NCBI GenBank assembly: GCA_014730275.1
Contig: WJIL01000016.1
Coordinates: 62,001 to 126,000 of the forward strand
Reading direction: 5' to 3'
DNA length: 64,000 bases
Origin: Candidatus Lokiarchaeota archaeon
Lineage (GTDB): Archaea > Asgardarchaeota > Thorarchaeia > Thorarchaeales > Thorarchaeaceae
Shown: positions 35,886 through 45,225 of the stretch, in pieces
How positions within the stretch are numbered: position 1 is the stretch's first letter
Layout: every line of letters starts with the position of its first letter
Translations under genes and position numbers: made by a program
Notes under the pieces: model-generated
Told to the model about the DNA's origin: nothing
Database searches by the model: none
What the model saw: the letters and a program-made list of their open reading frames with translations, nothing else

Positions 35886-37082
35886 TCAGATGGTGAAACG
35901 AATTGCTTCCAATGGGTGCCGTGTTATCATTCTCTGTATGATTTTACGTTTCAAGTATTCACCGCTATTCCCTAAAATGATTTGTTTTGCATAGCCGCGG
36001 AGGACCTTGTCCTCTGAGAGTAATCTGATAAGCCGCGAGATACGGTCTTCAGATTGAAACAGGGTTTCTGCTATGAATCTTTCAATTTCCAGCTGTTTTC
36101 CTAATTCTTCTGCTATTCTTTCTTGATATGATATGACATGTGCGGCCCGTTTCATATCAACAGCCTCTTTGGCTACTTCAGCCGCAATTGTGCCTGAGCG
36201 TATGGCATAATAGATACCCTCACCTGTTATCGGTGATGCTAATCCGGCTGCGTCACCTAGAAGCATAGTCCTTCGGCTGACCAGTTTCGTACTTCTAGTG
36301 TAGAAAGGTAACCTGAATCCTTGCTGATTTGGCTTTTCCACTTCAATCTTCTTGTTCTTCTGCACTTGTTGAAGGAATGATTCCCATTCAGCTTTAAGAT
36401 TCTCAGCTTTGTCTGATCTGCATCCAAGCCCAATGCTGATTTCCTCTCGCCTTGGGAAAAACCAGCCGTATCCCCATTTGATGGCACCGGGATAAATCTC
36501 AAGGCCCAACCGACCGGTTGAATCCTTGTAGCTGATTTCTTCAATAACCCTTTCTTTTAGAGGTATATTGGTGGCAAACCCTATAGCTACTTCATCTGGC
36601 TGCCAGCAGTCCCGTATCTTCATACTTCTGGCAACAACACTTTCAAAACCGTCTGCACCTGCTATTAGCCTTGCTTTGAAGGAATCTCCTTCACATAGAA
36701 CCCGTACCGCCCTTCGAAGCTGCTCACAAGCTACGGCTTTGACATTTTCAAAAACATCTACACCTGCTTCTTTAGCCCTCTCTAATAGGGAAGAATCAAA
36801 ACGGGAACGCTTCACCATGTATCCCTTCTTCTTCTGTAGAGTTAGTTCAACACTGTCCCCTTCAGGTCCAAGGATGCTTGCAGAGTAGAACTTCCTTTCC
36901 GCTATTTTGTCAATGGGAACACCCAATTCTTGTTCTACTCGCGGACCAATTGCTCCACCACAGATTTTCTCACGTGGGTGTTTCTCTTTCTCCAAGATTG
37001 CAGTATCCAGCCCTGCAAGAGCTGCCTTTCTAGCACATGTGCTTCCTGCAGGACCGCTTCCTACTACAACCAAATCGTACAT
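35886..37082 (-). CDS. Geranylgeranyl reductase family flavoprotein
   Basis: FAD-dependent oxidoreductase of 398 residues. The N-terminal dinucleotide fold is LVVVGSGPAGSTCARKAALAG, with the family CGG turn (KICGGAIG). The substrate-site motif WGYGWFFPR matches the P-x2-Y-x-W-x-F-P region, and the second FAD motif is LLGDAAGLASPITGEGI. Archaeal members saturate the isoprenoid chains of membrane lipids (digeranylgeranylglycerophospholipid reductase) or of quinones. It lies just downstream of the his operon on the same strand (gap 137 bases). Several paralogues are normal in archaea, so specificity is open. Confidence 0.83.
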   Translation of the reverse strand: MYDLVVVGSGPAGSTCARKAALAGLDTAILEKEKHPREKICGGAIGPRVEQELGVPIDKIAERKFYSASILGPEGDSVELTLQKKKGYMVKRSRFDSSLLERAKEAGVDVFENVKAVACEQLRRAVRVLCEGDSFKARLIAGADGFESVVARSMKIRDCWQPDEVAIGFATNIPLKERVIEEISYKDSTGRLGLEIYPGAIKWGYGWFFPRREEISIGLGCRSDKAENLKAEWESFLQQVQKNKKIEVEKPNQQGFRLPFYTRSTKLVSRRTMLLGDAAGLASPITGEGIYYAIRSGTIAAEVAKEAVDMKRAAHVISYQERIAEELGKQLEIERFIAETLFQSEDRISRLIRLLSEDKVLRGYAKQIILGNSGEYLKRKIIQRMITRHPLEAIRFTI

Positions 37083-37219
37083 CCTTCTCGCTCCCAGAAT
37101 AACAACGCTAAGGCACTAGATTACTCTATGTACAACATACAACTCGTTTTTGTATTATGTAGCTTTAGCATTGATAATTGGAATGAAACATACCAGATTT
37201 CAGCTCTTCATTCAGGGCT

Positions 37220-37552
37220 TCATATCGCGATTTCCTTGTGGAAACACGATTCCTCACCAAGGTGGCAGGCGACCCCCGTTTGATTTACAACATAAACAAT
37301 AGAATCGTTGTCGCAGTCAGCGAGAATCCTCACTATTTCTTGTATATTTCCTGACGTTATGCCTTTCTTCATAACTCGACCATGAGATCGGCGGTAATAG
37401 TGCGCATAGCCTGTTTCGATCGTCTTCTCTAAGGCCTTTCTGTTGACGTATGCTAGGGTGAGAACGTCGCTGTTTTCGTTGTTCTGAACAACAACAGGAA
37501 TCAGACCGTTACCTTTTGCGAAATCCAAGTCTTCTATTTCGATTCTAATCAT
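37220..37552 (-). CDS. hisI: Phosphoribosyl-AMP cyclohydrolase
   Basis: Third step of histidine synthesis, opening the adenine ring of PR-AMP. The 110-residue protein has the family zinc and magnesium residues: [45 protein letters not shown] and [13 protein letters not shown]. It is the stand-alone HisI form; there is no fused HisE, and no hisE gene in the window. It overlaps hisF by four bases (ATGA). Last gene of the operon. Confidence 0.93.
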   Translation of the reverse strand: MIRIEIEDLDFAKGNGLIPVVVQNNENSDVLTLAYVNRKALEKTIETGYAHYYRRSHGRVMKKGITSGNIQEIVRILADCDNDSIVYVVNQTGVACHLGEESCFHKEIAI

Positions 37553-38340
37553 ATTCGTATCACTACTCCATTCTCATGCAGATACTCCTTGATGACGGGA
37601 ATGGGATATGAGCTGAAATGAAACACTGATGCTGCCAAAGCTGCATCTGCATTAGCTTCTCTAAGAACTGAAAGAAAATGATTGGGTTCTCCTGCCCCAC
37701 CACTGGCGATTACAGGTATTCCTACTGAATCGACGATTGCCTTAGTTAGTTCCAGATCATACCCTTCTTTTGTTCCATCTCTGTCCATAGAGGTAAGCAG
37801 GATCTCTCCCGCCCCCAAACGCTCGACCCTTTTTGCCCATTCAATACAGTTCATGCCAGTTGCTTCCCGTCCACCATGGATGTAAACCTCCGCTGCTGGT
37901 TGGCGGTTCTTTTCTACATCTCTATCCGCCGGCGCGAGCCGCTTGGCATCAATTGCAACAACGACGCACTGCGAACCGAAAACTCGTGCTACTGCCCCAA
38001 TAAGATTGGGGTCCTTCACAGCGGCAGTATTCAGCGTGACCTTGTCTGCCCCACTCTTCAGAATCGATCTGATATCATCAAGATTCCTTAAACCCCCTCC
38101 AACTGTGAACGGGATATCAATCTCGGATGCGACCGCGGTAACCGTTTCACCAAGAATCTGTCTGGATTCTACCGACGCAGTTATGTCAAGGAATACAAGT
38201 TCATCTGCTCCATTGTCCCTGTATCTTATAGCTAGTTCTACTGGGTCTCCGGCGCCTCTCAAATCAACAAAATTGATGCCTTTAACAACTCTTCCGTGGT
38301 CTACATCCAAACAGGGTATTACCCTCTTTGCAAGCGTCAT
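37549..38340 (-). CDS. hisF: Imidazole glycerol phosphate synthase, cyclase subunit
   Basis: TIM-barrel subunit of 263 residues that joins ammonia from HisH to PRFAR, giving imidazole glycerol phosphate and AICAR. The N-terminus [19 protein letters not shown] carries catalytic Asp 13, and the second Asp is in [17 protein letters not shown]. An insertion at about 140-160 ([19 protein letters not shown]) is longer than in many homologues. It is coupled to hisA and hisI by ATGA overlaps. Confidence 0.95.
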   Translation of the reverse strand: MTLAKRVIPCLDVDHGRVVKGINFVDLRGAGDPVELAIRYRDNGADELVFLDITASVESRQILGETVTAVASEIDIPFTVGGGLRNLDDIRSILKSGADKVTLNTAAVKDPNLIGAVARVFGSQCVVVAIDAKRLAPADRDVEKNRQPAAEVYIHGGREATGMNCIEWAKRVERLGAGEILLTSMDRDGTKEGYDLELTKAIVDSVGIPVIASGGAGEPNHFLSVLREANADAALAASVFHFSSYPIPVIKEYLHENGVVIRI

Positions 38341-39068
38341 TTCTGCACCTCCTGAGTGTTTATCGCCTCTCGGAGCGAGAATCGCCCTTCATACAATGCT
38401 TTTCCCACAACTACTGCATTTGCACCTATGCGGGAAAGTGATGAAAGATCCTTCACAGAGGATACGCCACCAGCCGCAATAATATTGACATCATTTCGTG
38501 AACATATATTGGCAAGTTCTGCAATATCTGGCCCTTCAAGAGTACCATCTCTGTCTATTGCAGTGAGGAGAAACCATACGAAACCAATCTCTGAGAGATA
38601 ATCCATAGCCTCAAGAACCGTTGTATCCGTTTCTACTCTCCATCCATCAATGCAAACACATTCTTGCTGATAGTCCAAAGCTGCTACTATACTGTCTGGA
38701 CCATATTCTCTCAACAAACCTATGGCTTCATGCATGTTTCCGATTATCATAGAACCTAAGATGATTCGACAATTGTCATTCTGTAGCAGTTTTGAGGCAA
38801 TATCCCGTGATCTTATGCCTCCCCCAACTTGAAATTTGCAGTCAATTTCTTCGATGATTTCTTTTATTATGTCTCGGTTGTGCCCATGTCCTGTTGCTGC
38901 ATCCAAGTCGATTATGTGTACCGTCTCAGCACCACTGTCAGCCCAACTAGCCGCTACTTCTATCGGTGTGCCCCAATGAGAATAGTTACACCGTTTGCTG
39001 GCCTTACCCTTCTGCAATCTTACAACCTTTCTATCCATTATGTCAATTGCAGGAATAACTTCCATCAT
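38337..39068 (-). CDS. hisA: ProFAR isomerase (HisA)
   Basis: TIM-barrel isomerase of about 243 residues that converts ProFAR to PRFAR. The start at 39068 ([18 protein letters not shown]) is one base after the hisH stop; the longer frame from 39164 lies inside hisH. The catalytic aspartates are in [15 protein letters not shown] and in [15 protein letters not shown]. It is coupled to hisF by an ATGA overlap. Some archaeal HisA proteins also act as TrpF; this cannot be excluded. Confidence 0.93.
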   Translation of the reverse strand: MMEVIPAIDIMDRKVVRLQKGKASKRCNYSHWGTPIEVAASWADSGAETVHIIDLDAATGHGHNRDIIKEIIEEIDCKFQVGGGIRSRDIASKLLQNDNCRIILGSMIIGNMHEAIGLLREYGPDSIVAALDYQQECVCIDGWRVETDTTVLEAMDYLSEIGFVWFLLTAIDRDGTLEGPDIAELANICSRNDVNIIAAGGVSSVKDLSSLSRIGANAVVVGKALYEGRFSLREAINTQEVQK

Positions 39069-39069
39069 C

Positions 39070-39672
39070 TCATCCCTCCATAATGTCAAGAAAATTGGAC
39101 AGGATTTTTCTACCATCAGATCCTGATTTTTCCGGATGAAATTGAGTACCGAAAAAGGTACCATGTTCTACAATAGATGGAAATCTTACTCCGTGTTCTG
39201 TTTCCGCCAATACTACTGAGTCAGCATTTGGTTCGGCGAAGTAGGAATGTGCGAAGTAAAACCATGAGGATTCGTCTAGCCCTTCCAAGATAGGGCTGTC
39301 AGTCAACGTCTTGATTTGATTCCATCCCATATGAGGCACCCGTATCGTTCTTGGAAACCTACGAATTCTTCCTGGAATGAAACCAAGGCCTTCTTTGTTC
39401 CCCTCCTCGCTAAATTCGAAGACCAATTGCAAACCGAGACAGATTCCAAGTACTGGTATAGAGGATTCCAGATACGCCCTGATGGCTGAACTGAATCGCT
39501 TGATTCGTTCAGCTGCAACGGAGAAACTTCCGACGCCTGGAATCACAAGCCCTTTTGCATTGCCTATTTCCTCGGGCTTAGAACAGATTCTCACGTTGCA
39601 ACCTTGACGCACCAGCGCATTCCGCATGCTGAACAAGTTGCCTGCGCCATAATCGATGATGCCGATAATCAT
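39070..39672 (-). CDS. hisH: Imidazole glycerol phosphate synthase, glutamine amidotransferase subunit
   Basis: Class I glutaminase of 200 residues that supplies ammonia to HisF. The catalytic triad is visible: Cys in GICLGLQLVFEFSEEG, and His and Glu in GTQFHPEKSG. The oxyanion-loop PGVGSF is present. Starting at 39672 (MIIGIIDYGAGN) gives an ATGA overlap with hisB, preferred over the ATG at 39678. Confidence 0.94.
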   Translation of the reverse strand: MIIGIIDYGAGNLFSMRNALVRQGCNVRICSKPEEIGNAKGLVIPGVGSFSVAAERIKRFSSAIRAYLESSIPVLGICLGLQLVFEFSEEGNKEGLGFIPGRIRRFPRTIRVPHMGWNQIKTLTDSPILEGLDESSWFYFAHSYFAEPNADSVVLAETEHGVRFPSIVEHGTFFGTQFHPEKSGSDGRKILSNFLDIMEG

Positions 39673-40244
39673 AGACACCCCTTTGTACTCTGTGGCAACT
39701 GCTCTGTTCCCCTTTCCGCAATTGCTTGGCGGATGGCCAATGCAATGGCCTTGAATGCGGCTTCAGCTCTGTGATGGTCATTCTCACCGTATTCTATGTT
39801 CACGTGTAAGTCGATTTTCATGGAGAAAGCAAAACTTCTGATGAAATGTACCAAATCCTCTGTTGCAGTCTTCTCTATCCGTTCGCCTTTGAATCCTAAA
39901 TCAACAACAGCATAAGGCCGTTCAGCCAAATCAATGGCTGCTCGTGCAAGTGAACATTCCATTGGCGTGAAAGCGAAGCCGAATCTCGCTATGTCCTTCC
40001 TCTTACCGAGGGCTTCGTTCATTGCCTGCCCCAGGACCAAGGCAGCATCTTCTATGATGTGGTGTGTGAGATCACCACTCGCACTCATGGTAATATCTAT
40101 CAAACTATGAGTGGAGAAGGTTGCTAGCATATGAGAGAAGAATGCAGGTGTAACCTGGAGGTCATGCTTTCCAGTCCCATCGAGATTGACTTCAACGGAG
40201 ATATTGGTTTCGCGGGTGTCTCTTGTCCGTGTTGTCCTTCTCAT
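39669..40244 (-). CDS. hisB: Imidazoleglycerol-phosphate dehydratase
   Basis: Manganese enzyme of 191 residues, single-function, with no phosphatase domain. Metal ligands are in HMLATFSTH (H38), LTHHIIEDAA (H61, H62, E65) and NDHHRAEAAFKA (H157, H158, E161). One oddity: the usual FDHM is FFSHM here, so the Asp before His is replaced. The histidinol-phosphate phosphatase must come from elsewhere, probably the gene at 20947-21714. It overlaps both neighbours through ATGA junctions. Confidence 0.9.
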   Translation of the reverse strand: MRRTTRTRDTRETNISVEVNLDGTGKHDLQVTPAFFSHMLATFSTHSLIDITMSASGDLTHHIIEDAALVLGQAMNEALGKRKDIARFGFAFTPMECSLARAAIDLAERPYAVVDLGFKGERIEKTATEDLVHFIRSFAFSMKIDLHVNIEYGENDHHRAEAAFKAIALAIRQAIAERGTEQLPQSTKGCL

Positions 40245-41338
40245 GAAATAGCCTCCTTGAGAGCATTGACGAAGTAATCCATGACTGCTTGAGGCCCAAC
40301 TGTAGCTCTGATGCAGTTTCTGTGTTCAAGAACACGCCCTATGTTACGGACTTCTACTCCCTTCTGTGCCAGTTCTGCAGTGATTCTACTTGAAGATTGC
40401 TCGGTTTTGAATAACACGAAATTGGTCTCGGAATCAAATGCCTTGACTGTCGATAGGTCATTCAATCTCGAAATTAGATGCTTACGTTCTCTTATTGCCT
40501 CTCTAATCGCCTTCTTTACCAACTCATCCCGTTTTAGAAGCCGAATGGCAATTTCTGTAGCGAGAGAACTAACTGGAAAGGGATGTTGCATTGATGTCTT
40601 GATAGTGGAGATGATGTTCTTCTCTCCTAGAGCATATCCAATCCTGAGTCCTGCTAACCCCAAGGACTTGGAGAAGGTTCGAATGATTACAAGGTTCTCG
40701 TAGGATTCAATGAAGTCCACGAAACTGGTACCTGCAAAGTCTGCATATGCCTCATCAATAACAACCAAGCTATTTGTCTGTGATAATACCTTCTCAACGC
40801 TGCTTTGGCCGAATGTGCGTGCAGTTGGATTGTTTGGAGAACAAAGAAACACCAATTGACATACAGAATTGAGTTCTGCAAGCAGCTTCTTGACGTCTAG
40901 TGTAAAATCGTTCTTGAGAGGAACTGTTCGGTATGTGGCGCAATTAGCCCGCACATATCTCTTGTACATGGAAAATGTTGGGGTGACAGAAACGACCGTA
41001 CTGCCTGGCCCGGCTATGGCCCTTACAAGAAGGTCTATCAGTTGATCGCCCCCGTTTCCTACTAGAACACCCTCCGGACTGCAATTGTGCTTCTCTGCTA
41101 GCAGCTTCTCCAATTTACGTACTGACTGTGAAAAGTATATCCTCGGATCTACACTACTTGCAGCTTCTACCATGATTTCGTTGAGTGTTTCGCGATTAAG
41201 GAAGAGATTTGCATTGGCGGAAAGCATTGCCTTTCTGTGTGTCGACAGGACACCAGTGTCCTTGCTAGGTTGATAAACTGGTGTTCGGCGAGATATATCA
41301 CCTAACCTCCTTCGCCATGATGAACTACCGCATGTCAT
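40241..41338 (-). CDS. hisC: Histidinol-phosphate aminotransferase
   Basis: PLP enzyme of 365 residues that converts imidazole acetol phosphate to histidinol phosphate. The lysine site is IRTFSKSLGLAGLRIGY. Other landmarks are VGNGGDQLIDLL, CSPNNPTARTF, VVIDEAYADFAG and the C-terminal IRATVG. The N-terminus DISRRTPVYQP resembles the usual family start. The position in the operon supports HisC rather than another class I aminotransferase. Confidence 0.93.
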   Translation of the reverse strand: MTCGSSSWRRRLGDISRRTPVYQPSKDTGVLSTHRKAMLSANANLFLNRETLNEIMVEAASSVDPRIYFSQSVRKLEKLLAEKHNCSPEGVLVGNGGDQLIDLLVRAIAGPGSTVVSVTPTFSMYKRYVRANCATYRTVPLKNDFTLDVKKLLAELNSVCQLVFLCSPNNPTARTFGQSSVEKVLSQTNSLVVIDEAYADFAGTSFVDFIESYENLVIIRTFSKSLGLAGLRIGYALGEKNIISTIKTSMQHPFPVSSLATEIAIRLLKRDELVKKAIREAIRERKHLISRLNDLSTVKAFDSETNFVLFKTEQSSSRITAELAQKGVEVRNIGRVLEHRNCIRATVGPQAVMDYFVNALKEAIS

Positions 41339-42636
41339 TCAATGAACCTCCCTTCTACTGCCTTTCCGTGATTAGGAAGACCCTCGCTTTCAGAAAGAAT
41401 TTGGATGTGCGGTGCAACCTGTTTTAACCCGGAACGGCTGCTTTCCACAATCATGAATGATCTCATGAAGTCGTTTACAGATAATCCCGAGAATGCATTC
41501 CCAAACCCCCCAGTTGGGAGAATATGATTTGTTCCTAAGCAGTAGTCACTTGCAGCAACAGGTGAATAATCTCCAATGAGAACTACTCCTGCCGAGGTGA
41601 TTTTCTCAGCTATTCCCTTTGCATTCTTGGCCATGATTTGAACATGCTCAGGAGCATATTTGTTGGCAAACTCTACTCCCTCCTCCATATTCTGGCACAC
41701 ATATATGAGGGCGTTTTGTTGTAGTGCTTCAAAAATGGTCTCTGCTCTAGCTACAGAAGAAAGCCTCTTTCGCAGTTGTGATTCAACTTTGCTTGCTGTC
41801 TCGTTCGATGAAGTTACCAATAGAACTGAGGCGTCAATATCGTGTTCCGCTTGGGAAATCAAATCAAGGGCAATAAACTCTGGTTTCGCTGAGTTATCTG
41901 CAAGCACTAGAAGCTCACTGGGGCCTGCAGGCAAATCTATCTGAACATCTGCTGAGACGATCCTTTTCGCCAATGTGACATACTTGTTTCCTGGCCCTAC
42001 AATCTTCTGAACTTTCTTGATGCTCTCGGTCCCATATGCTAGTGCTGCTATTGCTTGAGCCCCACCAACGCTATACACCTCATCAACCTGACATCTGTCA
42101 GCTGCTACAAGTGTTAACGGGTGTATGTTCCCCTTTTCATTGGGGGGCGTACAGATAACGATTCTCTTGACACCAGCTACTCTTGCTGGAACTGTTGCCA
42201 TCACAACCGAACTTGGATATGCGGCAAGACCACCAGGTATGTAACAACCCACACGGCTGATTGGGCATACTCTACTCCACGTTCTAATACCGTCTGATTT
42301 GAAACTGAATTCCGCTCGCTGGAGGTATCTTCTGCTAGTAGCGGCTAGTCTACTTATTGCAACCTCGATGGCGGCTACTTGCTTCTTGGTTACTTGATTG
42401 TATGCATCTTCGATTTCTTGGCCTGTAATTCGAAACCTTCCATCTAGGTCAATTCCATCGAATTTTTGGGTATATCGAGAAACTGCTCTGTCACCTTCCT
42501 TTCGGACCCTGCTTACAATTTCTTTGACATTTCCATACAATTCGCTTCTGTGTGTTTTTATGTAGGGCCATCTAGATTCTAGCAAATCCTGCGGAATAGA
42601 ATTCACTTTTCTGATATTCAGTCTTCTACCAGTCAT
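41335..42636 (-). CDS. hisD: Histidinol dehydrogenase
   Basis: Zinc and NAD-dependent enzyme of 433 residues that performs the last two oxidations to histidine. Recognisable parts are GCYIPGGLAAYPSSVVMATV, GGAQAIAALAYGTESI, VGPGNKYVTLAKRIV, LPAGPSELLVLAD, AEHDIDASVLLV and TNHILPTGGFGNAFSGLSV. The length is typical. It is coupled to hisG and hisC by ATGA overlaps. Confidence 0.95.
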   Translation of the reverse strand: MTGRRLNIRKVNSIPQDLLESRWPYIKTHRSELYGNVKEIVSRVRKEGDRAVSRYTQKFDGIDLDGRFRITGQEIEDAYNQVTKKQVAAIEVAISRLAATSRRYLQRAEFSFKSDGIRTWSRVCPISRVGCYIPGGLAAYPSSVVMATVPARVAGVKRIVICTPPNEKGNIHPLTLVAADRCQVDEVYSVGGAQAIAALAYGTESIKKVQKIVGPGNKYVTLAKRIVSADVQIDLPAGPSELLVLADNSAKPEFIALDLISQAEHDIDASVLLVTSSNETASKVESQLRKRLSSVARAETIFEALQQNALIYVCQNMEEGVEFANKYAPEHVQIMAKNAKGIAEKITSAGVVLIGDYSPVAASDYCLGTNHILPTGGFGNAFSGLSVNDFMRSFMIVESSRSGLKQVAPHIQILSESEGLPNHGKAVEGRFIE

Positions 42637-43619
42637 TGGCTACCGCCTCCACCAACTCCAATCGCATCAAGAGGCAAAACCTGCCTGGGTTCATACACAA
42701 CAAGACCCTGTGCCAATTCCCGGAGTATAGGAATGAATTTGAGATACTGCTGTCTAGCAATCACGGTATTGACAGCCACCCAGTCCTGATCAGAAAGAGG
42801 GGATATAGTGGGTCTCTTGAGAGCAGGTAGCCGTTCTAAGAGATCATCGAGGTTCTCTTTTTTCACGTTCACAAACACGTGAAGTTTCTTTCTCCCGTCA
42901 ATGACCCCCTGCAGTAGAGTCATAATATCCATGATTTTTGAGGCTTTCACTGAATCTTCAAGAGATTCCTTATTTGAAATCAGTACTGCAGAGGATTCCA
43001 TGATTACCTCGATGACCTTGAGACCATTTCGCCGGAGAGAAGTACCTGTATCAACCACCTCTACAATGGCCTCTGCAGCAATTGGGGGCTTGGCTTCAGT
43101 TGCTCCAAACGACAGGTAGATAGATACATTGGGGTTATTCCCTGTTCGCCACCATGGAGTCACCACCAGAGGCTTCTTGTCCCCAAAATGCTTCCGATAT
43201 ACCTCGTTCTCTTGTATTGTCCTCGTAGCGATATTGGGGTATTCGGTAGCTATTCTCAGAGATTTCTTTTCTTTTCCATATTTCTTGAGAAGATCTGACA
43301 GCGATGACACATCATCCATTCGCTTCTGTACTGCAACTACTAGGGAAATGGTGCTGTATTCAAGATTCAATAGGGTTTCTACCTGAGATTCGGTTTCGAT
43401 AACCCAGTCTTTACCAGTTATCCCAATATCCTGCAACCCCTCTTCCACATAGATTGGGATTTCTTGTGGTCGTAGAATTCTCAGTTTGATATGGTGATCA
43501 TTTATTGATGGACTGTACGTGCGCTTTTCTCCAGATATCTTGTAGCCGGCGCGTTCCATTGTTCTCATTGTATCTTTCATCAAGTGTCCATTTGGCAATG
43601 CAAGTCTTACTTGTTCCAT
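42633..43619 (-). CDS. hisG: ATP phosphoribosyltransferase, long form
   Basis: First and committed enzyme of histidine synthesis. The 328-residue length indicates the long form with a C-terminal regulatory (histidine-binding) domain, so feedback inhibition is expected and no HisZ is needed. Landmarks are RLALPNGHLMKD, DIGITGKDWVIE, RIATEYPNIATR, and the PRPP region AIVEVVDTGTSLRRNGL. First gene of the operon hisGDCBHAFI, in which most junctions overlap by four bases. Confidence 0.94.
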   Translation of the reverse strand: MEQVRLALPNGHLMKDTMRTMERAGYKISGEKRTYSPSINDHHIKLRILRPQEIPIYVEEGLQDIGITGKDWVIETESQVETLLNLEYSTISLVVAVQKRMDDVSSLSDLLKKYGKEKKSLRIATEYPNIATRTIQENEVYRKHFGDKKPLVVTPWWRTGNNPNVSIYLSFGATEAKPPIAAEAIVEVVDTGTSLRRNGLKVIEVIMESSAVLISNKESLEDSVKASKIMDIMTLLQGVIDGRKKLHVFVNVKKENLDDLLERLPALKRPTISPLSDQDWVAVNTVIARQQYLKFIPILRELAQGLVVYEPRQVLPLDAIGVGGGGSQ

Positions 43620-44005
43620 AAGAAATCACCTAGAATTACGTCAGGATTTTTAGAGGTTCGGAGCAACTCAACATGTGGAGTATATTCTGCTCTGAAGCTC
43701 AAATTGTCTGTCCTGAAAAACAATACTCGCGGAGAAGCCACTAGAGGTTGTCTGCTGTTGACGTCTATGACCTGTGCATTACAGATGAACACAATCGCCA
43801 CAGATGAACACAATACCTCATTATGCACTTCACCTGAACTCTGCGGGCGTATGACGACATATAAGCATTGTTGTATAGATGTGTACATTGATTGGAGATT
43901 ACATCGGAACTTAACTACTATTCCACCCTTCATCCCTAAACTGGCTATCGCAGAGACAACCTCTTCGGAATCAATAAAACCCATTCATGAGTTTGCAACT
44001 CGGAG
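43620..44005. promoter_or_regulatory. Divergent region upstream of hisG and the asparaginase gene
   Basis: A 386-base gap without a credible gene. A TATA-like element (gcttatatgtcg on the minus strand, about 43867-43878) could drive hisG, implying a long leader of over 200 bases. A 15-base direct repeat (acagatgaacacaat) occurs at 43781-43795 and 43800-43814. This lies between the candidate TATA and the hisG start, so it would be in the leader RNA. Confidence 0.4.
43781..43814. repeat. Two 15-base direct repeats upstream of hisG
   Basis: acagatgaacacaat is present twice, exactly, with 19 bases from start to start. Two copies are too few for a CRISPR. They could be a small tandem duplication or tandem binding sites on DNA or on the his leader transcript. 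Confidence 0.55.
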
Positions 44006-45064
44006 TTGGTATCAATCAATTCAAAGAAAAAATCGCGCGTCTGCCTTATTTCTACTGGAGGCACCATCTCTAGCATATACGATGAAGAGCTTATGGCATA
44101 TCGCCCGGGATTGTCTGCTGAGAAACTGCTTGAAGCCCTTCCTGAGGGAACGAGTGATATCAAAGTAATCAAACAGGATTTGTTTCAGCTTGATTCAGCA
44201 AATGCTCAACCTCATCATTGGGTTGAGATAGCTGCTGCCATAAAGGAAGCTGATGAGTCCATTGAGAACCTTGATGGTATTGTAGTTCTTCACGGTACTG
44301 ATACTATGGCATACTCAGCGTCAGCAACAAGCTTCTTCATCCAAGAATTCGGCCGCCCAATTGTTTTTACTGGCTCTCAGATTGCGGCCAGTGTACCTTG
44401 GAGTGATGGTCCAAGGAACCTTCTTGATGCACTTAGGGTAGCGGCTTGGGGTGATATCGGTGAAGTTTGCATCGTATTCAATGGCGAGATACACCGTGCA
44501 ACCCGAACAAGGAAAATCCGGGAACGTGCTCTTGACGCCTTCGATACATTCGACCAAACCCCACTAGGTGTGCTGGCACGGGAAATAGTGCTCTACGAAT
44601 CTCGTATGAGACGAACAGATCCTTCTCCACAGTATGATTTCGCCTTGGATGAGCGTGTATTTCTGTTGAAGACATTCCCGGGCATGAATCCTGATGTTTT
44701 TTCAAAAATCGTAGAGCTTGGCTACAAGGGCATTGTGATAGAAGGATTCGGTTCCGGAAACATTCCAACACAAGAGAATTCTCTTACTAGTGCCATTCGA
44801 GAGGTTGTTCAAGGCGGCTATCCGGTTTTTATCAGTAGCCAATGTGCATTTGGACAAGCCGACTTGTCGCTCTATGAAGTTGGTAAAGCGGCACTCGAAG
44901 TAGGAGCCTTGAGTGCCCATGATATGACTTCGGAAGCCGCTGTTGTCAAACTCATGTGGGTGCTTGGTCACACAAAAGACCTAGAGGAGATTGAAGAAAT
45001 GATGACCACCAATTATGTAGGCGAAATTTCTTTCTCAGGGGCGGTTGGCCTTCGCGGAACCTAA
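44006..45064 (+). CDS. L-asparaginase, type I
   Basis: Amidohydrolase of 352 residues that hydrolyses asparagine to aspartate. The first catalytic Thr is in CLISTGGTISSIYDEE and the second in IVVLHGTDTMAYSASATSF. The region IVFTGSQIAASVPWSDGPRN follows, as in cytoplasmic archaeal enzymes. It lacks the N-terminal extension of about 80-90 residues found in GatD of the Glu-tRNA amidotransferase. The only available start is a TTG at 44006 with ggag directly abutting it, so the true start is uncertain. Confidence 0.85.
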   Translation: MVSINSKKKSRVCLISTGGTISSIYDEELMAYRPGLSAEKLLEALPEGTSDIKVIKQDLFQLDSANAQPHHWVEIAAAIKEADESIENLDGIVVLHGTDTMAYSASATSFFIQEFGRPIVFTGSQIAASVPWSDGPRNLLDALRVAAWGDIGEVCIVFNGEIHRATRTRKIRERALDAFDTFDQTPLGVLAREIVLYESRMRRTDPSPQYDFALDERVFLLKTFPGMNPDVFSKIVELGYKGIVIEGFGSGNIPTQENSLTSAIREVVQGGYPVFISSQCAFGQADLSLYEVGKAALEVGALSAHDMTSEAAVVKLMWVLGHTKDLEEIEEMMTTNYVGEISFSGAVGLRGT

Positions 45065-45073
45065 TCAAGAAAA

Positions 45074-45108
45074 ACGGTGAAACGTCAGTTTTAAATCGCC
45101 ATCACCGT
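45074..45108. promoter_or_regulatory. TATA-like box flanked by a 7-base inverted repeat
   Basis: acggtga (45074-45080) and tcaccgt (45102-45108) are exact inverted copies on either side of ttttaaat (45089-45096). The TATA-like element is 63 bases before the mature tRNA start, so the primary transcript would carry a 5' leader removed by RNase P. The dyad could be a repressor site or a hairpin ending the asparaginase transcript. Confidence 0.45.
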
Positions 45109-45178
45109 GACCTTTGCCTGTTCAATGGATGCGTAGCGCATTCACAGTATGGAAGTAAGCCCGGATAGCCAAGTGGTT

Positions 45179-45208
45179 GGCCTGTCACATTTCGTTGCAG
45201 GTCCATAA
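45179..45208 (+). other. tRNA-Ser D-loop intron (30 bases)
   Basis: The exon-intron pairing forms a 3-4-3 bulge-helix-bulge. The central helix pairs gtgg (45173-45176) with ccat (45203-45206). The bulges are ttg (45177-45179) and aaa (45207-45209). The intron stem pairs gcctg (45180-45184) with caggt (45198-45202). Cutting after the second base of each bulge gives this interval and joins gtggtt to ac before the D-stem ggc. Confidence 0.65.
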
Positions 45209-45225
45209 ACGGCGGCAGCCTGGAA

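Noticed and set aside
43781-43814. Possible CRISPR repeat pair
   Set aside because: Only two copies with a four-base spacer; no array and no cas genes nearby.
43607-43984. A 125-codon minus-strand frame upstream of hisG
   Set aside because: It overlaps the hisG start and the regulatory gap, shows no family motif and has no ribosome site.
44006-45064. GatD subunit of Glu-tRNA(Gln) amidotransferase
   Set aside because: It lacks the N-terminal extension of GatD, and no gatE lies next to it. A plain asparaginase fits better.
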